From Zeus faber (lineage: Eukaryota > Chordata > Actinopteri > Zeiformes > Zeidae), in the NCBI GenBank assembly GCA_960531495.1, contig OY482853.1, positions 3,944,065-4,008,064 of the forward strand: a stretch of DNA of 64,000 nt. Direction: 5' to 3'. Position numbers and translations under genes: made by a program. The notes under the pieces were generated by a model, which was given only the letters and a program-made list of their open reading frames with translations, searched no databases and had not been told where the DNA came from. Positions 1 to 12,550 of the stretch are shown in pieces. Position 1 is the stretch's first letter, and every line of letters starts with the position of its first letter.

Positions 1-1030
1 CTGGATACGATGACTGGACCAAGCTCCTTGTCATGTTTAATTATAGAAACACTATCTTGGAAAAGTTTGTGAGTTGTGATTCTTATAAATCTATAACCTG
101 GTTGGAACACTTTGTTTTAAATCCTCATTAGAACGGGCTGTAATTGGACGGGCCGGGTTAGGCAGGGTTAACTTAGTCATGTTCTCCAAGAGGGAATCGC
201 CAAATAACCAGACAGCTCCGCCGTGCTGTCAGAATTAATTAAATGTAGATCACTATCACACCATAAGATAATTCAGCCTCTTTCAGCAGCTGTTCACTCC
301 TGTTTGCCTCAGTGCAGTGTGTGTTCGCAGTGATTATTTTAATTGTGGTTATTTTATCGAATACTGCTGATGCCGTTTGTACTGTGATCCATAACAGGGT
401 TGACAAGACACGGACAAGATTTCCGTGGTCTACATTCATTTTTCCAGAAACTTAAAGGAGATTTTCCTTTCATTTCATCCACGATACCGTGTTTTTTTTT
501 AACGAAAGGCCGACTCTGCGGTGCCTTCTGCCCGCGCCCGCGGAATAGAAACTGACTCATTGAGTCGTTTCTACAACAGCAGAACTCGCTCCTGTTTTGG
601 ATTGTAATAAAACATTTAACATGGCAATCTCAATGGATTGAAACCAAATAGTCTTTGGGCAGAGTATTTGAGAGCTGGGAACCGTGATGAGTATCGCACT
701 TGATGCATGGACAGAACATAACCCAGCACCAGCACCGTATTTAAAAGCCTGTTTTGGAATCCCCCCTCTCTCTTATGCATATAATTACAGCCTGCGTGAT
801 TTGAAAATTCCTAAGTCCTAATTTCTCAACGCTATTTGAACAAATATATAATGTACGAGCAAATACTTATAACCTAGACATATTTTGAGTCTTAATTAAA
901 ACAGGAAGAACATTTTGAAATGCTGAACCATCCATGAATGACCAGGCATGTTTCTGAGATGCTGATGGGAGTTTGCCCCGCGTGTGGACTGCAGCTGCCA
1001 CGCCCTGCAGCGCCCTGCAGCGGCGTGCCA

Positions 1031-1110
1031 CGCCCTGCTACGCCCAGCCGCGCCCTGCTACGCCCAGCCGCGCCCTGCTACGCCCAGCCGCGCCCTGCTA
1101 CGCCCAGCCG
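1031..1110. repeat. 20-bp minisatellite, four perfect units
   Basis: The unit CGCCCTGCTACGCCCAGCCG is repeated four times without error, each made of two related 10-mers. Degenerate 10-mers (CGCCCTGCAG-like) flank it from about 998 to 1149. It keeps several frames open by chance. Confidence 0.9.
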
Positions 1111-3339
1111 AGCCCTGCTGTGCCCTGCAGTGCCCTGCAGCGCCCTGCGGTCACATGGAGAATCCAGCACGGTCCCTATTTTAGGACCATGGTGGCAGTT
1201 TGACGGTGGCACGGCCCCTGTTTCCAGTCGTACGTCCCGTGTGAACCGTGTGCTGCATGCTCTCTGTTCATCACCCAGGACACGGCATTACACTGGATAA
1301 AAACACGGCATCATCTTAATTCTCACATTCGCACCTTGATTTCTCATTTTTATGTTCAGAAAACCTTGAAAATAGAGACATTTCCAATTGAAGCAGGTTG
1401 ATCCAGTGACTAATTTTTGCAGTGTACGTCATGTCGCTGAATTTGTTCAAAGCAACTGACAATGATTAAGTTTGTCATTAGTAGTGGAGGTGACATCACA
1501 ACAGGAACGAGTTACATCGGCTCAGTCAGTTTTCTGCTGTTTCTTTGGGAGTGTTTTTTAGCATGAAGAGGATGCAGGTGGTGCAGGTGGGGTTTAACTG
1601 AAGAGATTTTAGATTTTAGAGTCTTAAGATTGCGACGACAAATGGACGGCAGTTCATCCGTCCTGACGCTGGGGGGAGCTCAGCCGGGGATGACAAGAGT
1701 CACGACCGGAATGATCGACTTTCGGACACCCCGTGGCGACGGTGTTGCTAGGCGACCGGCAGCTGTGTAGGATCGGAGTTGGGAATCTGACCAGCGATCA
1801 AGGATGCCGTATAGAGGGGCAGATCGATGCGCCGCCCCGTAGGCGAATACCGGCCTCTTAAATTTTGTTGCGAGCTAGTGCAGATTCACCAGACGGACTG
1901 CAGCGTTCTGGGTTGGCTGCAGAGGTCTGAGGCCCGACGTCTGACCAGAACGCATGTGGCTCGTTTATTTATTTTATAGTCCGGGGTCGTCTGCAAACGG
2001 ACGACATCTGTAATAGATGCATCTGGCGGCTGTAGCCCTGGAGCTGTGGGGGTGTCGGTGGGCGGTCTACAGAGCCTGCAAGTGGGATCCAGGGATCCAG
2101 GTGACCGTGCGCCGGGAAAAACAACGCCTCTCACCTCCCCAAAAGGGACAGGATGTTCCCTGTGCAGCTTAGGTTTGTCGTGGGGAGGGGTAAAGAGGGA
2201 GAGCGCCGTGGAGACTGGGGGCGAGAAAAAGAGAACAAATGACATGAAACAAAGTGCAAATAAAAGCCTTGAATCGGAGAGTTACTCATCTCACACGAAG
2301 AAACCTACAATTTGCATGGAGGACAGAAGACATTTTCTCTGTAATCTGGCTCGTACAGTTCTGTGCGGTTCAGTGCACCCTAGAAGAAAGAAACAAGATC
2401 TGCCGTATATTTTTTCATATTTTCTTGCTCGTTAGGAATTTTCCAACCCTTTTCGGCGAATAGAAAAATAGAAGTGGAGAGAGATAGAGGGAGCGATAGA
2501 AAGAGAGAATTAAAGACCATGACTCTTTGGGAGGATTTTATTAAGTTTTCTGACATTTTTTGCTTGCACTAGATTATATCCTGCCTCCAAATTATATTCA
2601 CTATTTACCTGATTGAATTTGCCCCCACTGTCTAGCCTTTCAATACAGCCATTCTGAAATTAAAGGACTTAAATAAAAGTAAGAAATGTCATGCACATGC
2701 ATACCTATTTCCTCTTATTGGTGCACCACTCATTTTCTTTCTTTCTCTCTCTCTCGCTGTCATGCACACACACCCACATACAGTAATTCCAGCAGAGCCC
2801 ATCGTGCACACACGGTCGACAAATTGATTATTGTGACATAAAACACAGAAGCTGTCAGAGCTGTCGGGTAAAAAGCTGTTCCCATACATTCGTAAAAAGC
2901 CTCATTGATTTTATCATTATTTATCGGGTTATGATGCAAACTTGGATTAGTGATGAAATTGTGTTTTTTAAGATGTGTGCACTGGTGCCAGAGCATTGGA
3001 ACAGAAATGCGCTAATGAGAGCGCGAAGGAGAGCGTCCTTCCATCCCTTTCTGCAGAGGCAAATATGGATCTGACGCCATCTCTGGGTCCTTTCTGGGCA
3101 CAGGAACACGATCCTACCTCCCCGTCGCAGGTCCCCCTGGATGCCAGCCTCCGCTCCTGTTCTCTAATCCAGTGCACCGTATTAAAGCTCCACATATTTA
3201 AGCCTCTGTTTCCGTGAGCGGGTGCGGCTCTAAAGGATACCGTGACAGCTTCGTCTCTCTCTCGCTACCTGCAGATTACGGTAACCAGTTTTCCCACCCG
3301 GTCATTTAATAAGGCCGGTTATAACGGCCTGGGGTGGGC

Positions 3340-3395
3340 GGTGGTCCGTGGTGGTCCGTGGTGGTCCGTGGGGGTCCCTGGTGGTCCGTGGTGGG
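3340..3395. repeat. 10-bp tandem repeat (GTGGTCCGTG)n
   Basis: About five units of GTGGTCCGTG run in tandem with two variant units. The stretch is G/T-rich on the plus strand. Confidence 0.8.
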
Positions 3396-3606
3396 CTGCT
3401 AGGAGCCGGGCACGTCGCTGGGCGAAGCTTGAAGGGCGGGCCCCGGGGGGACTACATGGTCCGAGGGCTTCCAACTAAAGGTCCTTTCTCTGTGAAGGTA
3501 GAGGCAATCGACCCTGGCAGGAGGGCCGACATCTCTGGCTGCCTCTACCTCCACCTCCGCGTTCCTCCACCCTCCCCCCCTTAGTGACTTTGGGTGCAAG
3601 CACGAG

Positions 3607-3610
<4 letters not shown>

Positions 3611-3654
<44 letters not shown>
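3611..3654. repeat. (TA)n microsatellite
   Basis: Uninterrupted TA dinucleotides, about 22 units, ending in TACTGTATATAC. Confidence 0.95.
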
Positions 3655-3655
<1 letters not shown>

Positions 3656-4959
3656 TGTATATACACTGCATATCGAAGCGCAGGGGCACAGTGTGCAAGG
3701 TCACCTTCGCTACATTGGGTTATAACTTCGACCTTTGCCTTTGCTTGTAGAGGACATCCATTTTTTATCCTGCCTCCGCAAAACAAAAATAATTAACCTG
3801 AATCCGAAACGAGGGATTGCTGATTCCCATTTTTTCAGGGTACCGAGGTGTAATATTTGGCCACTCGCCGCTACGGAGCTCTGATATGAACACACATTTT
3901 CGGTCTGGGTAATAGTGGAGCACGCCGGACGCTGTGTGCTTATTATTTGCTGTAATTGATTTATTCACCACCTTGTCGACACAGAAGGTGATGTGCCACT
4001 GAGTCGCAAAATGAATAAATGAAACTAGGAATCAGTGCGGCGAGGTCAGGTCATGATGGTATCGATTTACGTATCAAAGCCTTGCTTCAAAAGACGATAT
4101 TCTGATAGGAGTCAATTCTATTGTTTAAATTCCACCGTGGATTTGAAAACTATCACAAATAAAATGAGTTTTTGTTCCTTGATATATTTTTGTTAATGCA
4201 AGTCGGTCTCATTATGGGATGTCTACATATCCGTAGTGAGTCGTAGGGTGAGTTGATCAGTTTGAATCCATATTCATCTCGAACCTTCTTTGTCCGAAAC
4301 CAAATTGAGTCGTGAGGTCGTGCCCGGTTGCCCCCCGCCCCGACGCGTTGAAGCATTTTAATGAGTACGAGGACGCAGCGCATGCATCCCTGTGTCAGGG
4401 CCCACGCCCCTCTCGCTCTCTCACCGCGCGCGCCGCTCATCCTCCCCTCCCCTGTCGAGGGAAAGACACGAGGATTTGGAGCTTTGTGGAAGCAGCCTGG
4501 AGCAGCGTGCCGGCGCTTTCACGCGGGCCAAGCGTGGCGTCTTCCAAGGTTTCCACAGGCGGAGGAATGGCTGTAATGGCGCTCCTTCCCGCTCGCCCCC
4601 GCTGTATAAAGCACAGTATATCCAAGCGGACCGGCGTTGCAGTCATTAATCCACAGCGTGCCGGGGGTGCCTCAGCAGCACGTATGCATGCATTAAACAG
4701 CCTCAGAGAGAAATGGGAGTATGGGATGCAAAGCACAAAATGTGGCTCTGCGGGCGAGGGGCTGCGGTGGCGGGCGGTGGCCACTCCTGTTTGGCTGTTT
4801 GGCCGCTATATTAATGTCGCTAATTGTTTCCTTATTGGATGCGATTCAGTGAATCGTATTTGAATACCCTACAGGGTTAATTATAGAAAGGGTGGAGATT
4901 TATCTGCACTGATGGATGATAGTTTGGCCGGCAGGAATTCCAACATCAAGGCCTGGGGG

Positions 4960-5080
4960 AGGGATGGGAAGATGGGGGGAGATGGGGGAGGGAGGGGGAG
5001 ATGGGGGGGAGATGGGGGAGGGAGGGGGATATGGGGGGAGATGGGGGAGGGAGGGGGAGATGGGGGGAGATGGGGGACGT
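4960..5080. repeat. G-rich polypurine minisatellite
   Basis: Units of about 30 bp built from GAGATGGGGG and AGGGAGGGGGA recur roughly four times. The plus strand is almost all purine and has many G runs of four or more, so it could form triplex or quadruplex structures. Confidence 0.85.
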
Positions 5081-5222
5081 TTTTACTTAAGATTTCAACA
5101 CGTTGTGGAGCTGTTGCAGCAGCGGTTAAGTAACAGATTAGGAAGAACATGGAGATGAAACAGCATGTTTACCAGAGCCACCGAGCCTTCTCTAGCCTAT
5201 CTAGAAATACCATATAATAAAC

Positions 5223-5232
<10 letters not shown>

Positions 5233-5288
<56 letters not shown>
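5233..5288. repeat. (TA)n microsatellite
   Basis: About 28 TA units follow a short TG run, directly abutting the large 9-bp minisatellite. Confidence 0.95.
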
Positions 5289-5294
<6 letters not shown>

Positions 5295-5302
5295 TGAGCA
5301 AT

Positions 5303-6647
5303 ATGTTCCTCATGTTGCTCATGTTGCTCATGTTGCTCATGTTCCTCATGTTCCTAATTGTCTTCATGTTGCTCATGTTTCTCATGTTCTTCATGTTCTT
5401 CATGTTCCTCATGTTGCTCATGTTCCTCATGTTCCTCATTGTGTTCATGTTGCTCATATTGCTCATGTTGCTCATGTTCCTCATTGTCTTCATGTTTTTT
5501 TTTTTTTTTTTTTTTTTTTTTGTTGCTCATGTTGATCATGTTGCTCATGTTGCTCATGTTGCTCATGTTCCTCATGTTCCTCATTTTCTTCATGTTGCTC
5601 ATGTTGCTCATGTTCCTCATGTTCCTCATGTTCCTCATGTTCCTCATGTTCCTCATTGTCTTCATGTTGCTCATGTTGCTCATGTTGCTCATGTACCTCA
5701 TGTTCCTCATGTTCCTCATTGTCTTCATGTTGCTCATGTTCCTCATGTTCCTCATTGTCTTCATGTTGCTCATGTTGCTCATGTTGCTCATGTTCCTCAT
5801 TGTCTTCATGTTCCTCATGTTGTTCATGTTGCTCATGTTGCTCATGTTCCTCATGTTCCTCATTTTCTTCATGTTGCTCATGTTGCTCATGTTCCTCATG
5901 TTCCTCATGTTCCTCATTGTCTTCATGTTCCTCATGTTGTTCATGTTGCTCATGTTGCTCATGTTCCTCATGTTCCTCATTTTCTTCATGTTGCTCATGT
6001 TGCTCATGTTCCTCATGTTCCCCATGTTTCTTATCGTCTTCATGTTCCTCATGTTCCTCATGTTCTTCATGTTCCTCATGTTCCTTATGTTCCTCATGTT
6101 CTTCATGTTCCTCATGTTGCTCATGTTGCTCATGTTCCTCATGTTCCTCTTGTTCCTCATTGTCTTCATGTTGCTCATGTTGCTCATGTTCCTCATGTTC
6201 CTCTTGTTCCTCATTGTCTTCATGTTGCTCATGTTGCTCATGTTCTTCATGTTCCTCATGTTCTTCATGTTCCTCATGTTCCTTATGTTCCTCATGTTCT
6301 TCATGTTCCTCATGTTGCTCATGTTGCTCATGTTCCTCATGTTCCTCTTGTTCCTCATTGTCTTCATGTTGCTCATGTTGCTCATGTTCCTCATGTTCCT
6401 CTTGTTCCTCATTGTCTTCATGTTGCTCATGTTGCTCATGTTCTTCATGTTCCTCATGTTCTTCATGTTCCTCATGTTCCTTATGTTCCTCATGTTCTTC
6501 ATGTTCCTCATGTTGCTCATGTTGCTCATGTTCCTCATGTTCCTCTTGTTCCTCATTGTCTTCATGTTGCTCATGTTCTTCATGTTCCTCATGTTCTTCA
6601 TGTTCCTCATGTTCCTCATGTTCTTCATGTTCCTCATGTTCCTCATG
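5303..6647. repeat. 1.35-kb minisatellite of 9-bp units with 198-bp higher-order repeat
   Basis: The array is built from CATGTTCCT, CATGTTGCT, CATGTTCTT and CATTGTCTT units, always in 9-bp register, and is interrupted once by a run of 27 T (5495-5521). The rare unit TTCCTTATG recurs at 6081, 6279 and 6477, exactly 198 bp (22 units) apart, and the intervening unit order is the same. An earlier 117-bp (13-unit) duplication is marked by TGTTCATG at 5821 and 5938. Because 9 is a multiple of 3, most frames stay open on both strands and produce long artefactual reading frames of His-Val-Pro or Glu-His type. Confidence 0.95.
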
Positions 6648-7127
6648 GTGCCAAAAAACATGAACCTGGGCGCGGTGGCTCAACAGGCAACGTGTCAACG
6701 TTCATAAGAGAAGCAGACGCTCGGTGCCGTCGACCCTGTAACACCTTCTATTTCACCATAATAGACGCCTCTGCTTGTCTTTTATCTGCCGCTGCACTGA
6801 CATCTTTGTCGGCCCACTTGAAAACCACGTCGCCTCGCCGGCGTTCACCTCGCTCTCCTACATTTCCTTCACATTTAACATCAAGAGCAGTGTTTCCGGC
6901 GCAGGTTCAGAGGCCCGACGCCGAGCACGCCGGCTGTTTGCATAGCAGCTCCCCCGCTGGGAGGGGAGGCCGAGGCACAGCACATGTGCTGGTGACATTT
7001 ACTGCTTGTTTTTCAAGTTGCCGAGTCTTGCGTGTGCGTCTGCGTCTTAGTGAGCGCGGCTCCGCCTGTGATGGGGTGCGTTTCATCCCCCCCTGCGCCA
7101 TGTGCTGCCCCCGTTTGGGGTCCGCAG

Positions 7128-7349
7128 GTCCTCCGCTGCATTGTTCCTCTGCCTCCTCCTCCCCCGTTGAGCGCCTCCCCTTCCCTCCCCCTTGCCTGGC
7201 AGCCAATGAGAGCCGGCGAGGGTTGCTAGGTAACTGTGCGGCTCAGCATGGCCGGGACTCTGACTCTGACGATGAGTTTGGCCCCAATTCATTCTTAGTT
7301 AAAACTGGCTCAGGGACCCCGCGAGCTCCTGCCTCCGCGCCCGACGACG
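7128..7349 (+). CDS. tenm2: tenm2 exon 1 (of those seen): cytoplasmic domain, acidic segment
   Basis: This 222-nt exon starts after TCCGCAG (7121-7127) and ends at GACGACG before GTGAGT. It enters and leaves in phase 1. It encodes [14 protein letters not shown], then [11 protein letters not shown], then the acidic [20 protein letters not shown] and a Thr/Pro/Ala-rich end. As I recall, mammalian teneurin-2 has closely similar text here (HCSSASS, ANESQRRLLGN, DSDSEEEF.PNSFLVKSGS), which fixes both frame and acceptor. The Ser-Asp cluster fits a CK2 phosphorylation site (inference). The length is divisible by three with equal phases, so skipping would keep frame. The acceptor tract is only moderately pyrimidine-rich; a stronger-looking tract ends at 7202, but choosing it would remove the conserved HCSSASS part. 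Confidence 0.85.
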
Positions 7350-7576
7350 GTGAGTTGCTTTTTCAAACTTTTGTTGCTTTGCCGCTGTCGGCCATGTTGT
7401 GTTAAAGGTCACGCGGGCGGCTGAACACACACGGTAGAAACTCTGAGCAGGATGCCCCGAGGCCAGGCTCCCACCTGGGGAAGGTTTGGACTCAGCACAA
7501 GATGTTGGTCTGTTTCAAGCCGCGTGAGAGGGAGCACCTTGCATTTACCTGCCAAGGGGGTTTTCAGGTGGCAGCG

Positions 7577-8104
7577 CCTCCTCCTTCTCTTCTTCTTTCT
7601 CCTCCTCCTCCTCTTCTTCTTCCTCTTCCTCCTCCTCCTAATCCTCTTTTTCCTCCTCCTCCTCCTCCTCTTCTTCTTCTTTCTCCTCCTCCTCTTCCTC
7701 CTCCTCCTCTTCTTCTTCTTCCTCTTCCTCCTCCTCCTCCTCCTCTTCTTCCTCCCCCCCCTCCTCTTCTTCCTCCTCCTCATCCTCCTCACCCCCCCTC
7801 TCCTCCTCTTCCTCCTCTCCCACCCCCCCTCCCTCCCCCTCCTCCTCCTCATCCTCCACCCCCCCCTCCTCCTTTTCCTTATCCTCCTCCTACCCCTCCT
7901 CCTCCTCATCCTCCACCCCCTCCTCCTCCTCCTCCTTCTCCTCCTCCTCTTCCTCCTCTCCCAACCCTCCCCCCCCTCCTCCTCCTCATCCTCCACCCCC
8001 TCCTCCTCCTCCCTTTCCTTCTCCTCTTCCTCCTCTCCCTCCTCTCCCTTCCCCTCCCTCTACTCCTCCTCCTCCTCATCCTCCACCCCCCCTCCCCTCC
8101 TCCT
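7577..8104. repeat. Polypyrimidine tract, (TCC/TTC)n
   Basis: The plus strand is nearly all C and T for about 530 nt, with isolated A residues in CATCC and TACC units. It starts 228 nt after the exon 1 donor. Long open frames on both strands (poly-Ser/Pro/Leu and Arg/Glu) are artefacts. Such mirror-symmetric purine/pyrimidine DNA can form triplex H-DNA, and the transcript would offer many PTB-type binding sites (inference). Confidence 0.95.
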
Positions 8105-8720
8105 CGTCCTCGTCCCCGCATCAAAGTAAATGAGATGCAGGTGGTGCCTCCACCAGGTGTACCCCGCCTCTTTCTTCTCCTTGCAGTGTTTAATAATCAC
8201 TTATTTTCTTGCTTAGCGACGGCGCGCGGCGCCCGGGGGGAGACGTTGTTTTCTATTTAGTTATCATGCCAAATCGATCGCACGCCGCTCTCATTTGGTT
8301 TTGGCGTTGGGGGCGATGGGATCCAAGCTGCGTAAGCGGTGTTTTCTCAGGGGGAGATCAGTCTTCATGTCACCTTTTTCATCCGCACATATCAGTTGTT
8401 TTCCTCCTATCGCCGTTGTTGCTGCGTCGCTCAGGTGGCAACGCGCGCGGCATCGATCACAACGGGCGCAAAGCGTGATGCGCGATGACATCACATCCCG
8501 CCTGGCGCTCACTTGACACCCGTCATGTATTCAGTGTCACTAATTCTTTTTTTGGCTTGGAATTTAGTCCTGCCGTACTTAAGGGGATTATTTTTTTGTT
8601 TTGCAGTCATTGCTGTGGAACCAATTGTTATCGGTTCATAGATTCTCTAATTCTTGCGAGGATTCGGTGTTCAGTGCCCAAAATTACTTCAGCACTTCAA
8701 CTCTCAGAAATTATAAGCTC

Positions 8721-8768
8721 TCACACACACACAGACACACACACACACACACGCACACGCACGCACAC
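8721..8768. repeat. (CA)n microsatellite
   Basis: Imperfect CA dinucleotides with ACAG and ACGC interruptions. Confidence 0.9.
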
Positions 8769-9258
8769 CTTCACAGTGCAGCATCCTCGAGTGAAAAATG
8801 CATGAACATTTCAACTTTCCTTATAAAAAGAACGTGAGGAAACTGGATTCAGGATTACAGTCCTACAATTTTGTGCAACTCACAAAATATGATGCTGTAA
8901 AATTTCCGATAGTCGTTGTTTATAATAGCAACACATTCTTATTCCACTGCAATAACCACTGATGTTCCATGCGTACGGCTCAGGGCAATGTGTGATGTCT
9001 CAGCGTGGATGTCTTTCGCCGGAGCAGCTCCCTCCCTCTCCCGCCAGCGCTGCAAATGCAACAAAAACTAAAAATGGCCTAAATTATTGATCAGACCCAG
9101 CAGTTAACTCCCCACAAGGCGGAATTACATCAAACCCTAAAGTTCCCCGACGGCTTGGAAAGCCGGTAGGATGAGTTATTAATCCCGTCGCAAATCTCTC
9201 CCTAATTCCACAGCAGAGAAGATGCTGGTCACTGAGCGGTGACAGGGCTGCGTTCACG

Positions 9259-9315
9259 GCGGTGGGTGGTGGGTGGTGGGTGGGGGTGGGGAGGGGGGTC
9301 GGGTGGGGGTGAGGC
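9259..9315 (+). repeat. G-run cluster, potential G-quadruplex
   Basis: Plus-strand GGTGGGTGGTGGGTGGTGGG continues into further GGG runs, giving at least six G-triplets with one- to three-nt loops within 57 nt. This meets the usual sequence rule for a quadruplex; no structure is demonstrated. Confidence 0.75.
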
Positions 9316-12300
9316 GCGGCCTTTCCTGCCTCAGATTAGTCTGGTTACAATAGCACCCCGAGGTACAGCTTTTAGGGTGGCCCCGGGGCTGTCAGCGTGG
9401 GGTAGAGGGGCTGTAGAAAGGATCTCCCGGCGGCGTGAGGCCTGCCGCGCACACAGCAGCAAGCCCTGCAAACAGGGCGGAAGCAGCCACGTGATCCATC
9501 AATCCACATGACCATTCACCGAGTCACATTTTTGTAACACGATCATCGTGTCAAGTGATGTAGAGCATGTAACGGATTTTTTAAGCCTGGATCCAGGCCT
9601 TCGTATTGCATTAAAACAGTTATGTTTCAGACTGATGTGTGAACGCATTAATGAGTTGCAGTGTGTCTGTTTAGTTAAAAATAAAACACTGAGCATGGTC
9701 GTATGACACCAAATATGACACGTCGGGTTGTTGGATTGAGGCAGTAGTTGTCAGTCGCAGCCCCAGCTGCATGTTTCTCTGCGACGCAACGCCTCCTTTC
9801 CCCTCGTCTCGAGCTGCCGCGATGCCTGGAGCTTTACACCCTGATGCTCTGCTTCAAGGACCCTCGTACCTCATTGTCTTTTCCTGTAAATAAGCAGTAA
9901 ATTATGCAGATTGCTCTTTCTTTGACTTCCCCACTTAACCGTTTTTTTCATTGTTTGGTCACAGAAAGTCATTGGCAGTATGCAGCCAATTACAATAAGA
10001 AAAAGACTCTCCACTATTTGTTCACTTAAACCCGCTAATGAGCCGTGCTCGCCCGCTCCGCGCCGTCCCTACAACGCATCCAAATGACTTTACGTCGGGG
10101 GCTCGCTGCTTCCGTTTATCCAGGCCTGCGTGCGCAGACTTGCATGTGTTTTTTTCCGATAAACAGGGGTTTTCAAATGAACCGTCGGGGCACTTTCATT
10201 GGTTGGGAATGTCCATTTGCCCGGCTGGGCCGGATTTGTGTGGAGGGATTGCGGCCTATTTACCCTTAAGAAGATTTTGAGATAGATACTCAGTGAGCAG
10301 AATGTGACTTCCTGGAATGGTGCGTTTCCTTGTCTATGGAATGTGATCCGTCCTCAAGGCCTCAAAGATATCGAGGTCTCATGCATACAGCACATAACTT
10401 GTAAGTTGTAAAATGAGTGCATTAAAAAAGAGCATGATGTTGTAACATGCCCTCCTGCGTTGAACTTTACGATTTTTTTTATTCAGGGCTTTGTGCGACG
10501 GCACGGCTGATGTGGTTAGTCTGGATTTCTATCAAGTTTGGAGTCTCCGGTGAGGGGTGAACTTGAATGGTTTGCAGTACTTTTTGGTTGATAAAGGGGC
10601 TAAATGTCACCAAAGTATGTGGACCTGGATTTAGTATGCGTCTCAGGTTGTTCACAGGGAATTACATGTGCAGGGAAGCTAATTCAAAAGCCGCCACAGC
10701 AAAAATGACTGGAATATAAAATCACATCAAACTCATCACACAGGTCAGTCGTCGGCGAAATATTCAAATTCAGAGATGACGCGGTGCGGGAAAATATTTA
10801 CTGTTTAACCACGAGTAAACAGCTGCAGAGAACTATGTATGCCTAAAATAATTGCCTCATAGTGCAGCCGCTGCCCTGGAAAACAGGTGGCGTTACACCA
10901 CCTTGGATTACATTTGCTCAATGTCATCCTCAGCCCACGTACAGGACTCTAAATGTTCTGCTAAATTTCGTAAAGGATAAACGCTCAGAGCAGGATCTGG
11001 TTATTCACTTTGGAAGCCTGCGAGGCGGCCGTGTTTATCTTTCGCAGGATCCTGTTTGTGCTTGAGAAGAATGGTGAGCCAGGGCTTCTGCCAGGCTGAC
11101 GAAGCTGCTCGCTCAAGCCTGCAGTCCCCTTTGTGGAGCATGTGTTTCACTGTGGCCCCTGGCTTTCTGCGGGGGCCTTCTACCCGGGGAGGCTGCCAGT
11201 GGGGGCCCGCCGCCACGCTGAGCCCCGAGATCTGAGACACTGCAACCTCCTTGTATTAGCATTTGTTAATGCAGAACAGCGTGGGGCCCCCGCGAGTCTC
11301 GGCTTTCAATGCAGCGGGGCTCCCCCGGTGAAATGGGCCAGCACAACAGCTCCTCACAGCTTAGCGGACAGGAATGCTGAGCTGGGTGGAAGGCCCGGGG
11401 ACGCGGCGGTGTGCGAATTCAAATAAGGCTTCATTTGAACTGCTTAATCATCTCCCGTGTCAGCAAGGAGAGAGCAAACGTGGTTAAAAGAGGGTCACCC
11501 CGGAAAGTAATTTAGCCACAGACACTGTGAGGAATGAAGCGATCTGAGGCTAAATAATTTAACGGGCGGCACATGGCACCCACTCACAATGGCCCTGTCC
11601 TGGGCATATCTGACATTCTGTTCTGGCTTTGACTCGGAGGCACGACAGGAGGGAGTTCTTTCCCTGTTAACCCTTTCATCCACCTTTGTTTTTTTTTTTG
11701 TTTTTTTGTTGCATCTATATAGCCGACGTAAAAAAAAAAAAAAAAAAAAGAGAGAAAACCGGCGTTTAGGTTCATAATTCCAGCTCAACGTTCCAAACGC
11801 TCGTCCCCGGATCGGATTCCCCACAATGTCTGACGAAGCACATATGTTAAGTAGGGGAGACGGTCCTACCTCAGCGCCTTACGTCTGCAAACAGCTGTTG
11901 TACCACTGCTGCATCTCTCTCCTCTCTGTAATACAAATGCATTGCAACAAGAGGTAATGGAGCCGTAAACGCCGACGCTTTGGTCCGAAGTGGCCGTTAA
12001 TGTCACCGACAATCACTATACTCCGAGTGCCTTTGAACACGGGAGAAGCAATCGAAAGCCGTTTCACCCACGTCGGGTTTTTTCCAGATGAACTGGACGC
12101 AAAAGGCGATTTGTCCCGTGTGATTTGTGCCGCCGCTCAGCGATGCACAGAGCTCGCGGTTAATGCTTTTTCACCGAGCTACGTACCTTCCCATGGAGAT
12201 GAAGGGAGACGCACGACTTGGGCGCCGTGGAAATTGTGGACCATTCTGTGGCCGCTCTTAAAAAAAAAAATCTTTCGACCTCCTCGATAGATAAACGGAG

Positions 12301-12550
12301 GGTTACTGTACATACAAAGCAGCGCATGTGCAGCCGCTTGGCTTGCTTTTAGCGAGGCAGTTCAAAGAATGACAGAAAATCCATTTGATTTCAGAATGGG
12401 GGAGATGCAAGCATATGCCAGGGCTGCTCCTAATGGATTGGGTTCCTGCAGTGTGGGATAATCCCCAGAGTAAAAAAAAAAAATAACAGTCTTTTCTCTG
12501 CAAGGGTTTTTTTTTTGCCCTATTGTGACGGTGTTGATGTGTTCTTGTGC

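Larger units (their letters stand above)
1..7127 (+). other. Non-coding DNA upstream of the first exon seen; probable tenm2 intron
   Basis: I see no exon here. The expected preceding teneurin exon (SSR.NSALTLTD-like serine/threonine-rich segment) is absent in all frames. The stretch holds a 20-bp minisatellite (1031-1110), a 10-bp GTGGTCCGTG repeat (3340-3395), two (TA)n tracts (3611-3654, 5233-5288), a G-rich minisatellite (4960-5080) and the large 9-bp minisatellite (5303-6647). The remainder is unique-looking AT-rich sequence. Calling it an intron rather than 5' flank is inferred from the 5' phase of exon 1, which needs an upstream coding exon. Confidence 0.6.

Noticed and set aside
1031-1110. 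Regularly spaced repeats considered as a CRISPR array
   Set aside because: The units are contiguous with no unique spacers, and the DNA is vertebrate. The same holds for 5303-6647 and 52096-52324.
5354-6698. Long minus-strand frames rich in Glu-His or Met-Arg-Asn
   Set aside because: They are the antisense reading of the same minisatellite, with no gene signals.
7203-7349. A later acceptor for exon 1 at TTGCCTGGCAG (7202), or one at GCTCAG (7246)
   Set aside because: Either would lose the HCSSASSSP (and ANESRRG) residues that resemble teneurin-2. The 7203 site keeps phase 1 and could be a minor alternative.
5165-7405. A 746-codon open frame covering the 9-bp minisatellite and exon 1
   Set aside because: The length comes from a 9-bp repeat that cannot create stops in register. 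Only the last part (7128-7349) is real coding sequence, shown by teneurin similarity and splice sites.
7409-8260. Arg/Glu-rich and Pro/Leu/Ser-rich frames on both strands
   Set aside because: They are the product of the (TCC/TTC)n tract, with no domain or codon pattern.
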